Part shown: in pieces, positions 24,901-35,850 of the stretch
How the letters are laid out: the number at the start of each line of letters is the position of its first letter
Numbering within the stretch: position 1 is the stretch's first letter
From: Limnoperna fortunei
Lineage: Eukaryota > Mollusca > Bivalvia > Mytilida > Modiolidae
Length of the DNA: 64,000 nt
Reading direction: 5' to 3'
Assembly: GCA_944474755.1 (NCBI GenBank)
Contig: OX104112.1
Location: 92,641,756-92,705,755 of the forward strand
Notes under the pieces: model-generated
Databases searched by the model: none
The model's input: only the letters and a program-made list of their open reading frames with translations
What the model was told of the DNA's origin: nothing
Position numbers and translations under genes: made by a program

Positions 24901-27900
24901 AATTTCCTACACCTTGACTGCAGAACTAAAAAAGGAAATCCAATAATTAAAATACCAAACATAGTAATTAAAATAATAACTATATGTATTGTATGTTGGA
25001 CAAAAATTCGATTACACTAAAAGAAAACGTAAACTAAATTAAAGCGAAAACCGAATTGTTATAAAGGTTTTATTGTTTTAAATTGATCAATGGGGTCTCA
25101 GTTTTCCTACAAAAGGTCGGGACTTTTTTTCCGGGTACTCGGGCTTCCTACCCAAATAAAAACAGGACGCCACGAAATAGCTGAAAAATGTGTAGCGTAA
25201 AAAATCATAAAAAATTGATGACAACAATTATGCATATAAATGTCAAAAACTAACATCTACAAAAGCAAAGCATGAACATTTGTAGCATGCAACTCAAATT
25301 TCGTGTTGATGATAGAACCAGATCTTGGTATTTAATTAGGTATACTGCTGACAAATCTTAAACTCGTCGAACCAGTAATCGATATTTTTAACTGCTTAGC
25401 GTTTGTGCTTAACAAATGTGGCGATTTGTACGTAGAGTTCAAAAAGAAATTTAAAACAATTGTTTTAATAATGACTGTATATACGAAACGTTCATTGCAC
25501 ATTGCTTTATGAAATTATAACAATTGGTAAACTAACCATTGAATGCTTACAGCCTAAATCATAAAGATCACGCTGTGATTCTGTACTATATTTGTGCAAA
25601 TCGCAAACCTGAAATCGAAAAAACATAAACACGTGTTGCGTTCATCTTTATATTGCAAAATAGTTAATACCTTTTAATGTATCAAGTATTTTTCATGTAT
25701 AATAAAATATTTCGTTATGCGCCGTTTTTCCACTTTAGTGAAGGTGAGGCTTTGGTTTGTATGTACCATATTATATATGACGAAATTCATTTATGTAAAA
25801 TGGCCCCACTTACCAACTTCTATTGTGTTAAAAGTCTATTTTCTGTTGTTTATAGTTTGTTTGTATTCAGTAATATTTATCTGGTCGCTGATAATGAATT
25901 AATATTTATAACTATGAATAACTATTACAATAATGAAGGTCTTTCCATTTTCCAAGAGAAAGACCTTACTGTATTTTTTATTAAGTCTTTCCTACTATAG
26001 TGGAAAGACCTTCTCGCCTTTCTTCTGATTATTATTTTTCTTCTTCCGCGGAGGTTTGCCAAAATTGTCTCGACATATCAGTTCAATACTTGGTACCATT
26101 AATCGGTCATATCCAGAGGTAACATGGCTCATGCTTTTAGATGGATCTTATCTGCTTAAACACAAAACCCTTGTTAGCAGATATACTCATAAACCGTAAC
26201 CGATTAACATGCAAATTTTTTTTTTGCTATCAATTTCCTGTTTACGTGTTTTTGACCTGAAGAATGTCGCAACGCTTAAAAAAAATTTTCTTGCAAACTG
26301 TAAGTCATAGAGACTTGGGACCATCCCCATTGATCATAAGTAACATATATTACATTTAAAAATGTCAAGGTCAAAGGTCAAAACTAAAGGTCAAAGGTCA
26401 CCATAGGTCTTGTTAGCACTATATCTCATAAACCATATAAAGATATAAGCAGACAATACATGAAGAAAATACTCCTCTTATTGAGACGTTCCTTTGTTAC
26501 ATTAGCTCGAAGCTGTGCGATGAACCGTTTTCGAGTTACAGCCCTTGACGCGTTTCTGTTAATAGGTTTTTTGGTTAAAACTTGAAAATGGTTAGATATT
26601 TTACAGTAAACATATAGGTTTAACATGATCAGTATAAAAAGAGCTTCAGTTTGAGCTAAAGGTCAAAGGTCATAGGTCAAGGTCATACCATAGTAACAAA
26701 GGTGACCGTTATAAAAAGTCTTTAGCAACCATATATTTTTAGAATCAGAATGATCTACATTACTGAAATATGTCATTTTATGACCGGAAGTGTCTTTCTG
26801 TCCCTAGCAACGAAATGAAAGTCCTAAACAACATATTTTTTGGCTTGGGACCACTTGTTTACTCAAATAACTCATTTTTATGACTGGACTTAATAAACCA
26901 AATACTAAATACTAAATATACTGAAGAAGACATTTTTATATGTTAGAATTTCTGATTTACAACGTATAAGTCATGTTTGGCGGACATGTTTTTTCAATAG
27001 ACTGTTGCTATTCAAATGGGTACTAATCGTGCTTTTCGTATCGAAAGAAAAGACACTAGCCCAAACCTTATATTTACCCATCCGCTTTATAAATGATGTT
27101 TTGCCCTCAACAATGCAAAATTTGGTGACTATTTGGACTCAATTTACCATAGCCAGCCACCACCATCAAATACACCAAAATCACCCTCTTACTTACACTT
27201 ACCTCTAGAAATAAAAAAAAACTACAAACTACTCTACGACAAGCGTGATGAGTTCAACTTTTCAATTGTAATCTACCCGTTCATCGACAGCAACATTCCA
27301 GCAGCTCCAGCCAAATTATACGTAATTCTAGATCCTGCTATCCGTATTAAGATTTTCTAGATCAATCACTGCTGTTGACTTCTAAACTACTAGTACTCAA
27401 ACAAGGCTTTGTTGTAACCTTAATGTTATCTCTCCAGAAGGTCTATGGTTGTCACCATGCCTTAATTGATTGTTATGGGAAATCAATCTCAAATACGATC
27501 GGACATTTTTGCTGAGTCATTGGTAGTACATTTGTACTTCCTATTCTGGATGTAACAGTTTCCTTGATTTGATGATAAGTAACTCGTCAGGTGTCTAATT
27601 TGAGACAGGCAATACTTACCCGTCCGCAGCACCCACGTTTTTATTGGGTTCGGATTACTCTCATTCTGTGTTTGTTTTTTATTTTGGTTTTTGTGATATG
27701 ATGTATATGTTTATCTATATACGGTTACGTAACTGTCCTTGACTTTTGACTCTTGTTGTTCGGTCGGTCTTCTTTGCTATTTTACTTACATCTAGAAAAC
27801 TTCATGATGTTCGGTTGTATATTTGAATTGTTTTAATTATAATATTACTATACCTCGTCTCTATCACAGACCATTTCCCTCGAACATGATCCCGGGTTAC

Positions 27901-30900
27901 CGACTCCACTACACGATAAACAGCTAATTGTACGGGCTTAAATAGATAAGTAATATTATAAAATTATAAGTAATATATGAGTAATTTTTTGGTTTGAATA
28001 GGGTTTTGACGCAACTTACATCGATATTCAAGCTAAATATCATATCATGACGTCCAGTTTCTATGTATAGTACCTAACTTTGACAGAAAAACGGCATACT
28101 TTGTTAATAAATATCAAAGTCGAGCATAACATGCCCGTAAGGCTTTTCCATTATTGTTGACACGCCAATTATTCATAGTTGATGTTTAACTCTTTTTACC
28201 TCTCGGCCACATAGACCCAAATAATACATGAAAAGAATATGACCGAGATTTTTTTACCAATCTCTATGCTTCTCGTCTGCACTTCTTCGTAACCTATAAT
28301 ATTGCTTCGTCTTCTTTTTTATTTTGGTTTGAATACATTTTTAGTTAACGTTTTACATGTTTAACATCAATGAGCAATTATTTTAGTTAGGGATTGACAT
28401 GCATGCTATGAGATGTAAAAGGGAACTTCTAAATATCATTTTATTAGCTTCTAGAAACAAACAATTGTACACATACCTATTGCAGACTCTTTACATATTG
28501 AATAGGTGTTACATATACGTGTATCATTGCAGCAGCTCTGACATACGACATGACCATGTAAAGAGTTCCTTTTTCCAAATATGTTTCCCGTTGATTCTTA
28601 TTTTATACAAAGCTACACAAGTTAGAAATATATATTATCTACGTTTAGTTTATTATGTATATATGTAGGAATTGCATGTGCATTTTGGCTCAAACTCTGA
28701 GCAAGTAACTGTTAAGATTTTTTTGGTAGATTAAAGTTTATCATTTCTATTGCCTTTCAAATATGTGCATAAATATGTTAACTTTGCGACCCTGTTAATT
28801 AAATAGTTTCTTAGGCTCATTCTAAACAAATTGGTATAAATTATTTATTTATTACTGTTTGTCTTTCAGTTTTAGCAGATCACACATAGCTTATAATAAT
28901 CTTAAATAGTATGGCTTAGCTATCTTACTTTTTTATTTCAATGTTTGTGTTTTGTTGATATCCTATAATAAAATGTAAATTATTTGACAAATCTAGTAGT
29001 GAATAGGTTTTAAAGAAAAATCAATACTGTGTACATGTACATTGTCCAATAAGTTTAATACTGTTGAATTTTACATTTTAGTGTGCAATGTACTACTTAT
29101 AATTTTAGCAAGGATATTGACCTTGCGAGATTTTAATTACCTCGGGATACGTGCATCCGGCATCATACATGGTTTGGTTCAGATTTGTTATGTATTTATG
29201 TAGAAAGCAAACCTGAAGTAATACAGTTCATTTAGTTATCAATAGCACCTATCCCCAGTAAAATACCTTAAGGAAAATATAAGCGAAGAATTCGCTTAGA
29301 ATAAAGTTTGTAACAAAATACAGAATAACGTCAAAGAAAAATAAAAATTCAAGAATCAACAACAAAAAATGAAGCAACTTCATCAATGTATAGTAAGGAA
29401 TTTCAAACGAAATGGTGTGTTATTTCTATAAAGATCTAATAGGATATCTCTCAATATTCGGAAATTTTATACATATGATAGAAACATATAGTTTGTAATT
29501 TTATGTCACGTTTTGATGGACCATAAATTGAACACATATAGTTAAAAGTAAAAAAAGCCATTTTAAATCACTAAATACTTCGAATCATAACACTACTACA
29601 CGATATTTATGAACAGTTTTTGAAAGATGCTTTAAACCCCAAAACACACAATAATCATAATATGAAATGTTGGTAGAGATATACCATGTGTTAATGCAAG
29701 ACGACAATTTATCTAACCATCATTTCTTGTCACTCACGGAAAAAAGTGGTTGAATTGAATGCAAGAAGGTGTGTTCCATGTTATTGTCTTGCAGCTCTAT
29801 ATCGCTGTCTGAAACGATTATGTGAGGGCCACTGTTCGACCAGAGCTGCCCAGCGCTTCCTCGGGTTGCTGATATGAGAGACCCTCTTGTTGGGAGTTGT
29901 CAGGAATGTCTGACTACGGACTACAGTACGAAACGCATTAGGAGAGTGTCACCCTCATTGCGCGATAGAGACCCTTACAGAAGGCTAAATTTTCCCCCAG
30001 TTCCATACCCCATATCTTTTAAATTGCTTTCAAAAGTTTTAGCCTTTGTTCCGTTTTTCTCGAATTGATTTATTGTTTTGTTTGTCTTCTGATCCTAAAT
30101 ATAGCTAAAATACTGCTCGTAGGACAGAAATGCTTCTTAGACAAGGGTCACAGTAGCAAGATAAGTCAAAATCTACAGCCATCATCATGACTTAAGTTAT
30201 CGTTGCGAAGTATCTGTATCACAAATGAATTTTGATTAGTTCCGGTTATCATTACCAGTTTTCGTCTTTTTTACTGGTTAATGACTACCATTGGATATGA
30301 CTAATTACCGAATTAATACTTTATAGGTTTGATACGGGGAGCAGTTACACTTACGTAGCACCCGGATTTAAGTGGTGTTCGTATTACCCATTTTGTGCTT
30401 TTTTGTGTTGTTTTTGTTTTGTTGTCCCATTTTTTGTTAAACGGTCGTTTTGTCTGTCGTTCACTTATCGTTTCCGGAATACACCACGGTATACTGGAAT
30501 ATTTGTCTTATTACAAAAGTTATGTATAACGTCAAAATTAAGCATTGTTATAAGACCTGATCGTTGTGGCATCTAACAAACTGAAGGCAGTCATTAGTTG
30601 TCTTGGCTTCACTACACGATAAACATAACTGTCCACAATCTGTAAGCAAACAAAAATATGCTTTCGTGTCCACACAAGAAATAGTTAATTAATAAAAGAA
30701 ATTAAAAAAAACAACAATCTGCTTTCGTGTCTACTCAGTAAGTAGTTAATTAATAAAATGAATTCAAAACATAAATACTGTCTTTATCGCGACGTGCATA
30801 ATACTGTAAACACAATTAGTTAATTTATAACCTATAAGCCAATGACTTAGTTATCTTTGTACAGATTCTTGGTATATAGGATTTTGATGAAAAGATCACG

Positions 30901-31534
30901 ACACTGTTTCAAGACACGAGATTATTTATTCGGCGTCCCGATCCAGTTGCACTTTGTTATTTGTATAACCCATAGCCCACTCAGGCCAAATTTTTAGGAA
31001 TGGTACACTCGATGTAGATAATCAATGTCGTACCTTTCACAGTATATCACGTAGTATTTTCGTATTATCTATTGTATGAGATGTAAAACTGTTTCAATTT
31101 CTACTTGGGATGTAAACAATTCGTGTGCAAGAGATATAGATTGTATATGTTTCATGCGCATTTAAAACGTAAACATCATTAATGTTTAAATCACAAATTT
31201 GTTTTTTTTTCAAAAATTGTTAGGTTAATGTTAAATGTTTTTGAGGGATATTTTCTACACTAATGATCTAAATATAGCATGCTAAGATTTAAAAATATCA
31301 AGAAATTAGAAATTTTAACGCTAAGGTTTATCTATACACATGGTGAAGATAGCATTTTGGGCTTGATATGTTAAACATCTGAATACACTTTATCAGGTAT
31401 ATTTGAGGACATTTTCTAATCCACAGTCTGTTGATCAACCATAAAGTGTGCAGTCAAATTGAATACAAAATATTGAACAAACTTACATACACCTTTGGCC
31501 ACAATTGTTACAAAAAATAAGGTGTGTGTTATCC
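18809..31534 (-). CDS. Gene A: secreted LU-LU-EB(x5)-fibrinogen-like protein, partial multi-exon model
   Basis: Thirteen short exons were assembled by eye from splice sites and phase. In order they are 31534-31487, 30639-30557, 29212-29141, 28537-28477 (or from 28612), 27936-27854, 25608-25537, 24925-24799, 23590-23468, 23222-23100, 22271-22149, 21269-21147, 19638-19513 and 18927-18809. All phases join without a break if the fourth exon uses its inner acceptor. The product would be exported: a hydrophobic leader, two Ly6/uPAR-like three-finger domains, five six-cysteine EB/EGF-like modules and the N-terminal part of a fibrinogen-related domain. The start-codon exon and all exons beyond 18809 were not found, so the gene is incomplete here or partly decayed. 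Its introns hold LINE, SINE and Penelope-like pieces. It is a paralogue of gene B. Function is unknown; the family context suggests ligand recognition. Confidence 0.7.
18928..19512. other. Gene A intron with minisatellite
   Basis: It contains a 12-base minisatellite (acgtgtaagttt and variants such as acatgtaagatt) at about 19011-19150, ten or more units. No other feature was seen. Confidence 0.6.
19513..19638 (-). CDS. Gene A exon 12: EB-like module 5
   Basis: The exon is 126 nt, with acceptor attgtag and donor gtacgt, phase 1 at both ends. It encodes a six-cysteine module: SSCKSTEECRSNLQC, then VSNKCSC, then KQHWDGQSC. The spacing C-x5-C-x5-C-x4-C-x-C-x(10-12)-C matches the other four modules. 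It is one codon longer at the 3' end than its 123-nt sisters because the donor lies three bases later. Confidence 0.74.
19985..20720 (-). pseudogene. CR1/Jockey-like LINE fragment
   Basis: The minus strand reads AFDRVW, then VPQGSFLGPL, INDMADDL and FPDDSSLSYS. These are reverse transcriptase blocks with the catalytic F/Y-A-D-D mutated to F-P-D-D. Further along come KKIASWSEKWFINFNLKKTK, KLLVLRKLKYIL and IRPYLKYASEVWNECY, the usual C-terminal landmarks. Several stops and shifts are present. It lies in a gene A intron in the same orientation as the gene. Confidence 0.75.
21147..21269 (-). CDS. Gene A exon 11: EB-like module 4 with a GC donor
   Basis: The exon is 123 nt, with acceptor tattattcacag. 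It encodes NSVCSSAEECFGNLEC, then LSSLCVC, then IYYWDGKQC, with the six cysteines conserved. At the expected 3' border the sequence is ATAA|gcaagt, so the intron would start with GC, not GT. GC-AG introns with gcaagt are a known minor class, and the phase (1) is right. The alternative is that this exon has lost its donor. Confidence 0.7.
21270..22148. other. Gene A intron with Penelope-like 3' tail
   Basis: At about 21780-21990 lies a copy of the Penelope-like 3' non-coding tail (aggagttgcttaccatttc, gcacctggactcacccc). The rest is AT-rich without features. Confidence 0.5.
22149..22271 (-). CDS. Gene A exon 10: EB-like module 3
   Basis: The exon is 123 nt, with acceptor aattatccag and donor gtaagt, phase 1 at both ends. 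It encodes HETCLVSSECQDTLYC, then IHGVCKC, then EYWNGSLC. It is closest to the gene B modules at 58830 and 59634 (compare HESCSASGDCQDELYC), so it shares a recent ancestor with them. Confidence 0.78.
22540..22775 (+). repeat. Family A SINE copy, decayed
   Basis: It shows the body phrases ggctcgactccaatctta, then cccaataaaaactgaacgc, with gagttcgatctg at a B-box-like place. It lies in the gene A intron 22272-23099. Confidence 0.6.
23100..23222 (-). CDS. Gene A exon 9: EB-like module 2
   Basis: The exon is 123 nt, with acceptor tatttatgtag and donor gtaagt, phase 1 at both ends. It encodes NDICFSSNECQKEFKC, then RLSICQC, then NWWNGTHC. All six cysteines and the W-N/D-G motif before the last one are present. 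Confidence 0.75.
23468..23590 (-). CDS. Gene A exon 8: EB-like module 1
   Basis: The exon is 123 nt, with acceptor actcttttcag and donor gtgagt, phase 1 at both ends. It encodes NSTCMSANECQGNLIC, then DSGRCKC, then YFWTGTEC. It is the first of the module series after the second LU domain. Confidence 0.77.
23600..24798. other. Gene A intron with family B SINE
   Basis: At about 24330-24600 lies a family B SINE copy (tatcaggtcataatacgg, then ggctaattatccgcccc) without a clear (AATC)n tail. A repeat near 23795-23880 (cacaccaactcgcacacgac) is also found near 18235. No gene is seen on the plus strand. Confidence 0.5.
24799..24925 (-). CDS. Gene A exon 7: C-terminal third of LU domain 2
   Basis: The exon is 127 nt, with a strong acceptor (tttcctttttttag), phase 0, and donor gtatgt, phase 1. 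It encodes FCSQGVG, then LICESCCSDKNFCNGDLHC. C-C-x4-C-N is the hallmark that closes Ly6/uPAR (LU) domains. Here the full-length form survives, including the two extra cysteines (FC and LIC) lost from the short forms of LU domain 1 and of gene B. Confidence 0.8.
25085..25215 (+). repeat. Family A SINE, 5'-truncated
   Basis: It shows the body phrases gtactcgggcttcctaccc and acaggacgccacgaaatagc. It lies in a gene A intron. Confidence 0.6.
25537..25608 (-). CDS. Gene A exon 6: middle third of LU domain 2
   Basis: The exon is 72 nt, 24 codons, phase 0 at both ends, with acceptor gatttcag and donor gttagt. It encodes VCDLHKYSTESQ, then LYDLGCKHSM. It has the same length as its partners at 29141 and 60947 and keeps V-C, L/R-K-Y and D-x-G-C. 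Confidence 0.76.
25920..26830. repeat. Dispersed repeat with foldback end and nuclear-receptor-like DR1 motifs
   Basis: gaaggtctttcca near 25937 pairs with tggaaagaccttc at about 26000-26013, forming a foldback. Downstream the strand repeats aggtcaaaggtca (about 26370-26400, twice, and about 26658), two AGGTCA half-sites with one base between. Such DR1 sites can bind RXR/HNF4-type receptors. In this context they are most likely an accident of a repeat, inside the intron 25609-27853 of gene A. Confidence 0.6.
26985..27810 (+). pseudogene. Penelope-like element, reverse transcriptase C-terminus and 3' tail
   Basis: TVAIQMGTN near 27003, FINDVL near 27087, then after a shift FGDYLDSIYH. The frame 27133-27360 reads KLLYDKRDEFNFSIVIYPF, then IDSNIPAAPA. 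After further breaks come LLTSKLLVLKQGF near 27378 and ALIDCYGKSIS near 27455. These are the ordered blocks of the Penelope-like reverse transcriptase. The 3' tail continues to about 27800. The copy is dead and lies in a gene A intron. Confidence 0.82.
27854..27936 (-). CDS. Gene A exon 5: first third of LU domain 2
   Basis: The exon is 83 nt, with acceptor ttatctatttaag, phase 1, and donor gtatag, phase 0. It encodes ISCLSCSGVGNPGSC, then REMVCDRDE. Its length is identical to 30557-30639 and 61646-61728. The first cysteine of the C-G-x-L-C-L-S-C series in its partners is absent here. Confidence 0.75.
28000..28215 (-). repeat. Family A SINE, decayed
   Basis: It shows atgacgtccagtttctatg and agtcgagcataacatgcccg, ending at an A-box-like ctctcggcca. 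It lies in the intron between the two LU domains of gene A. Confidence 0.6.
28477..28612 (-). CDS. Gene A exon 4: last third of LU domain 1, with in-frame stop in its 5' part
   Basis: The full-length exon (28612-28477, 136 nt) has the right phase and aligns with 24799-24925, but it reads LCIK, then a TAA stop, then ESTGNIFGKRN, and finally VCQSCCNDTRICN. If splicing uses the inner acceptor gtatgtcag (exon 28537-28477, 61 nt, phase 0 to 1), the stop is skipped. The domain then closes as S-C-C-N-D-T-R-I-C-N directly after G-C-T-Y-P-E. The donor is gtatgt. Gene B has the same inner acceptor. Confidence 0.7.
29141..29212 (-). CDS. Gene A exon 3: middle third of LU domain 1
   Basis: The exon is 72 nt, phase 0 at both ends, with acceptor tacttcag and donor gtaatt. 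It encodes VCFLHKYITNLNQTMYDAGC, then TYPE. It is nearly the same as gene B 60947-61018. Confidence 0.78.
29815..30480 (+). repeat. Family B SINE followed by Penelope-like 3' tail
   Basis: At 29815-30135 are family B phrases (gtcaggaatgtctgac, then ccttacagaaggctaaattt and atatagctaaaatactgct). At about 30330-30480 lies the Penelope-like tail (gggagcagttacacttacg, gcacccggatttaagtgg). It lies in a gene A intron. Confidence 0.6.
30557..30639 (-). CDS. Gene A exon 2b: first third of LU domain 1
   Basis: The exon is 83 nt, with acceptor tttgcttacag, phase 1, and donor gtctta, phase 0. It encodes CGQLCLSCSEAKTTNDC, then LQFVRCHNDQ. The cysteine series is as expected at the start of an LU domain. 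The donor is weak (gtctta; gene B has gtcatt). Confidence 0.76.
31487..31534 (-). CDS. Gene A exon 2a: hydrophobic leader part
   Basis: The exon is 48 nt, with acceptor attacattacag and donor gtaagt. It encodes ITHTLFFVTIVAKGV, parallel to ITHILLFLVTVVPKWT of gene B, and would form the hydrophobic core of a signal peptide. The start exon found 160 bases upstream in gene B has no visible counterpart here. Confidence 0.65.
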
Positions 31535-34500
31535 CTGTAATGTAATAAGATTGTTATCAATACAGATAAAGGTATATGAAATTGTGTCATTCAAGATACT
31601 TTTTTACTGAATAAAATTGCTTAAAGTACACAAAAAACAGATTATAACATGTATTTGAGAAATAAATACTTTTAACTATTACATTTAGTGTAGATCGTTT
31701 TGTTTTTGTTAAATTTATTTGATGTATTACTTCGATTTTTTTATCGACCAAACACACAAATGTACAGGAATAAGCAGCATAAGATTGATTTCAATACGCA
31801 GTACCAAAGCCACTTTTTTAATATACCGAATTTGAGTGAAACAGTCCTGCAAATGGTTGTATCATATTTTTCATTAATGTTGCCTAATTAGTTCTTATAC
31901 TTTCTGAACGTCGCAATCTTGTCAAAGTGATCGCTTATTATAAATCGCGTAGAAGCGATTTGGAATATCATGCGATCATTGACAAACAATTTCAATCCTT
32001 CACACATGTGCTATAGTTGTTTAGTGGGCACTGTTCATAAAATAACATCAATGTGGGCATACAAGCTAACTTCATTTTTATCTGGCATTATTATCATGGA
32101 ATATAATGCAGTTCTTGTAGGTACGTTCAACAGTCAGGACATAGGCTTCAAAATTATTAAATAATTTTTCACGCTTAATGTGAAACGTAAATCAAAAGAC
32201 ACGGTGGAATAATCCAAAGAACAAACTCAATGTAAGAAGTTACAAATCGATTTTAATGGTGTTCGGAGTACATTTAGCACGGTCTTGCAAATGTACCAAA
32301 TGTTTAAAAAGCCGTATTTGGACAAACACACAATTCACCACACAACAAAAAAACCTAAATAACATACATTGAGTAAATATAACCAAATAAAATCACTGGT
32401 TGCGCAAGATGAGTATGCAGGGCGGGCCGGACTCTTATTATACTCACGTCGAGTTAGTCAGTCATGTCTAGTAAAAAGTCAAATCAAGGAACAGAAAGAG
32501 TACATATGACTCAGCAAAAATGTGTGAACGCATTTGAGAAATTTCCCATAACGATCAATTAGGTCAAGGTGATGGCAGTAAGACTTCTGAAGGGAAGACA
32601 TCAACCCAGTAAACACTTTCTTGTTTGAGTAGCTTCGACGTCAAAAGCAGTGATCGGTCTAGAATATCGGATGACCAAGCATAAGTTGTAAGTTTTGAAT
32701 TGTACATACATGGACTTGAGCTGTGGCAATTATGCTATTCTATAGATAACCATTGTATTATTAAATAAATCGCGTTTGTCGTGGAGTCAACGAAGTCAAA
32801 ACATTATTATTAGGCATGGCTCAAAACTTTGATAACCATGCGTAAATATAGTTTATTAGAATTATACAAAAGACGTCAAAAAAATCATCTGCTTAGTACA
32901 TGTACATAACCAACAAAAGCGACCTTATATAAAATAACTACGCAGTTTGTTAAAACACGACAATCAGATACAAATAAATTAGGCTTAAAAATAACCTCAA
33001 AGATAACACCAGGGTTATGCTACAATAATAAGGGACACTAAGAGTAAAAAATGAAGCTCAAGGATTCCGATAAAAACAAATAATAACAACGGTAAATATA
33101 ATAATGAACAAACACAGCTAATCAAAATACATGAGTATACAAAAGTATAATATACATGGGTATTTACGTTTTCTTTTTATCTTAATTTTAATTCAACACT
33201 TAAACATTTTAACTTAAGTTATGCGTAAAACCGTAGAGTAATATAAGACCTGAAAGACCTTTACAACACAAGACTTGCCCTTTTGTAATGACGGAGACTT
33301 TATTAGTAACATATCAAAAACTGAATACATACAAACAACAAAACATATCATGAATTGTGTGGTCGCAAAACATCTACTCACATAAAGTCATTCTCCATAT
33401 AAAATTACAAAACAATGATAAAATTTCCAAAGATTCAAGCATATGTAATTGATTACACAAGGTAGTGAAAGATAAGACAGACCATTAAATACACAACAAA
33501 TATGTCATGAAATGTAATCTTATAAGTTAAATGAGAAGCACATCGTGTTCGATAAATAAGAAACCAATTTGTGTACAGTAAATGATATAGATTATTTTCT
33601 CACATCTATATGTATTGTTAAATTCATGATCATGGAGATTATTACAATTTAATTTGTTTTTAAATACTAAAACAAACGATTTCTTTATACTAAAATTCTT
33701 TTATTTTTATAGTGTTTTATTTTGGTAATATTTATTGCTGTGTTACCTTTATTTCTGATTAACACAAGAAATGTATGTTCGTTTCAATGCACATCAATCT
33801 GGACCGAAAATTGCTTATGATAACAAAGCTTGTCATAGTTTTATTTATTTGATTTTATTCGTGCTTAAGATAGGATTTACCTGCACAGATTTCCCATTTT
33901 TCTAGCAGCAAGAATATTTAAAACTATTTTTCATGTGTCAGTTTGAAAATAAACAGTACTTGAACTTGTAAACAGCACATTTTAAGATATAAATCTGCGG
34001 TCAACCATACATTTCATCCAAATGTAAATGATCAGTTATCTTTACAGATCAGAGTTATCGGTCCAATTGCGTCAATGACGTATGTAGAACGATCTAACTG
34101 ATGTTAAACTTAAGAGGTTTTTGCACCTAGGATCTTAACAGCTGGAAGTGTCAACAAAAAGGCATTGCTAATAATAGCACGTTTGTAACCGTTATCATAG
34201 TAGTAAGAAATATGTATGGGGCTGATATTACTTATGCTCCAGAGATTAGACTTAAAAACTTAGTACATATTTTCTTGAAAGTTGTTAATATGTACTTGAA
34301 AAAAGGAAGTTTTTTGAAACACACAACATCTGATTGACCTGTTGATTAAAACAATTAACTCGATAAACTACCAAATGCATTAAGAAAACATAGTATGATA
34401 CTATTTATTTAATGAGTGTATTCAGTTGTCTTATTTATCTTTGTTTGTCAAGTGTTTCCTGTTCCAGAGTGTTTTCTAGGGGGAAAAATGAAAACCTCAT

Positions 34501-35550
34501 TTATATTAAAACAAAGCCCAATATAACAACAGCACTGTTCCAACAATAAATGTATATCAATTATATTTTTCCTATTAGGTTGATATAATCCCGGAACGAC
34601 CGGATAGGATAGCTACAATGTAACATGATTTAAGAGAAAATGTTTTATTTCAACAAACATCTAATAAGAACGATTATGGTAAAATGGGATTGTTAGTATT
34701 TGCAACCGTATCACTTCACTGATTTGACAACGGCCTTTAAATTATTTGTTTATAGTGGAAACTATTAACATTTTTGCTCTCGTTTTCGTTGAGTAATTAG
34801 AGACCCCTCAAAACGAGTGTAATAATTTTAGCTGTATCACATTAAATTTTCGGGGTGTCATGTTACATAAGTTTTTTTTGGCAAAATTAAAAACCCCGAA
34901 GGGTACTCAAGGAATCTGACAAACACTGATAAAATAGTCCAGAAATGGGCTTAGGATATTCCGGTAAAAAAATAGCCAATACATTTACTAAATTACTAAA
35001 AATAAATTTATTTCTAAATTCTATTTAACTGCTTTCTAAATACAGCTTCAATATTAAAATTCCATTGAATAATAAATCCACTGCCTATGTTAGAGCATGG
35101 CGCAGCCAAATATCAAAATACGAACTATATTCCTCTTCCTCAGTCAAGGTTCATTTACCTCCCTCAGTCAATGTCATTTACAGAACCGTTGTCATTTGAA
35201 AAACCTAATAGAAATACATCCTAATTAGTCTTCAAAGTAACATTGTTACAGTTATAAATATATATCATTCACATTGAAGTTGATTTAAGTTGGCTTGACA
35301 TTTTTGTTTAACAAATAAGATGTAAATCACTCCTTTTGCATACGACATGCTAAGAGTTTTTCTCTGAAGGAAAAAAGCAAGCAATATCTTGCAGTATATT
35401 ATTCATTCCAGTCTAGAATAAAGTTACTTATTTCAGCTTCTCGCTGAGAGTCGGATAATGGCTGAAAATCAACATATGTATTATTTCAGTATATTAAAAC
35501 ACCATCATCTTCACAAAACTTTAGACAAGCAAATGAACTCAATATTCGAA
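31535..35550. other. AT-rich DNA, no gene seen
   Basis: No long frame, splice-consistent exon set, RNA gene or clear repeat was found. Open frames at 31700-31891 and 31970-32164 lack any family signature. A first exon of gene A could be hidden here. Confidence 0.35.
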
Positions 35551-35850
35551 ACCCAAGATTTAACTTTCTTTATACTAGTAGATTTCGCAATTGTTCTCAG
35601 AGTCATACGTTAGACATTCGTCGTTTTGTTTCATTACGTTTGTTCTAAAAACGTTTTAATAGATGTTTATGATTTAGAGACGACAAATATTAGCTATACA
35701 ACCCAAGATTTAACTTTCTTTATACTAGTAGATTTCGCAATTGTTCTCCCAGTCATACGTTAGACATTCGTTGTTTTGTTTCATTACGTTTGTTCTAAAA
35801 ACGTTTTAATAGATGTTTATGATTTAGAGACAACACATATTAGCTATACA
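35551..35850. repeat. 150-bp tandem duplication
   Basis: The block acccaagatttaactttc starts at 35551 and again at 35701, exactly 150 bases later. The copies differ at only a few positions (for example cagagtc and cccagtc). No coding content is seen. Confidence 0.93.
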
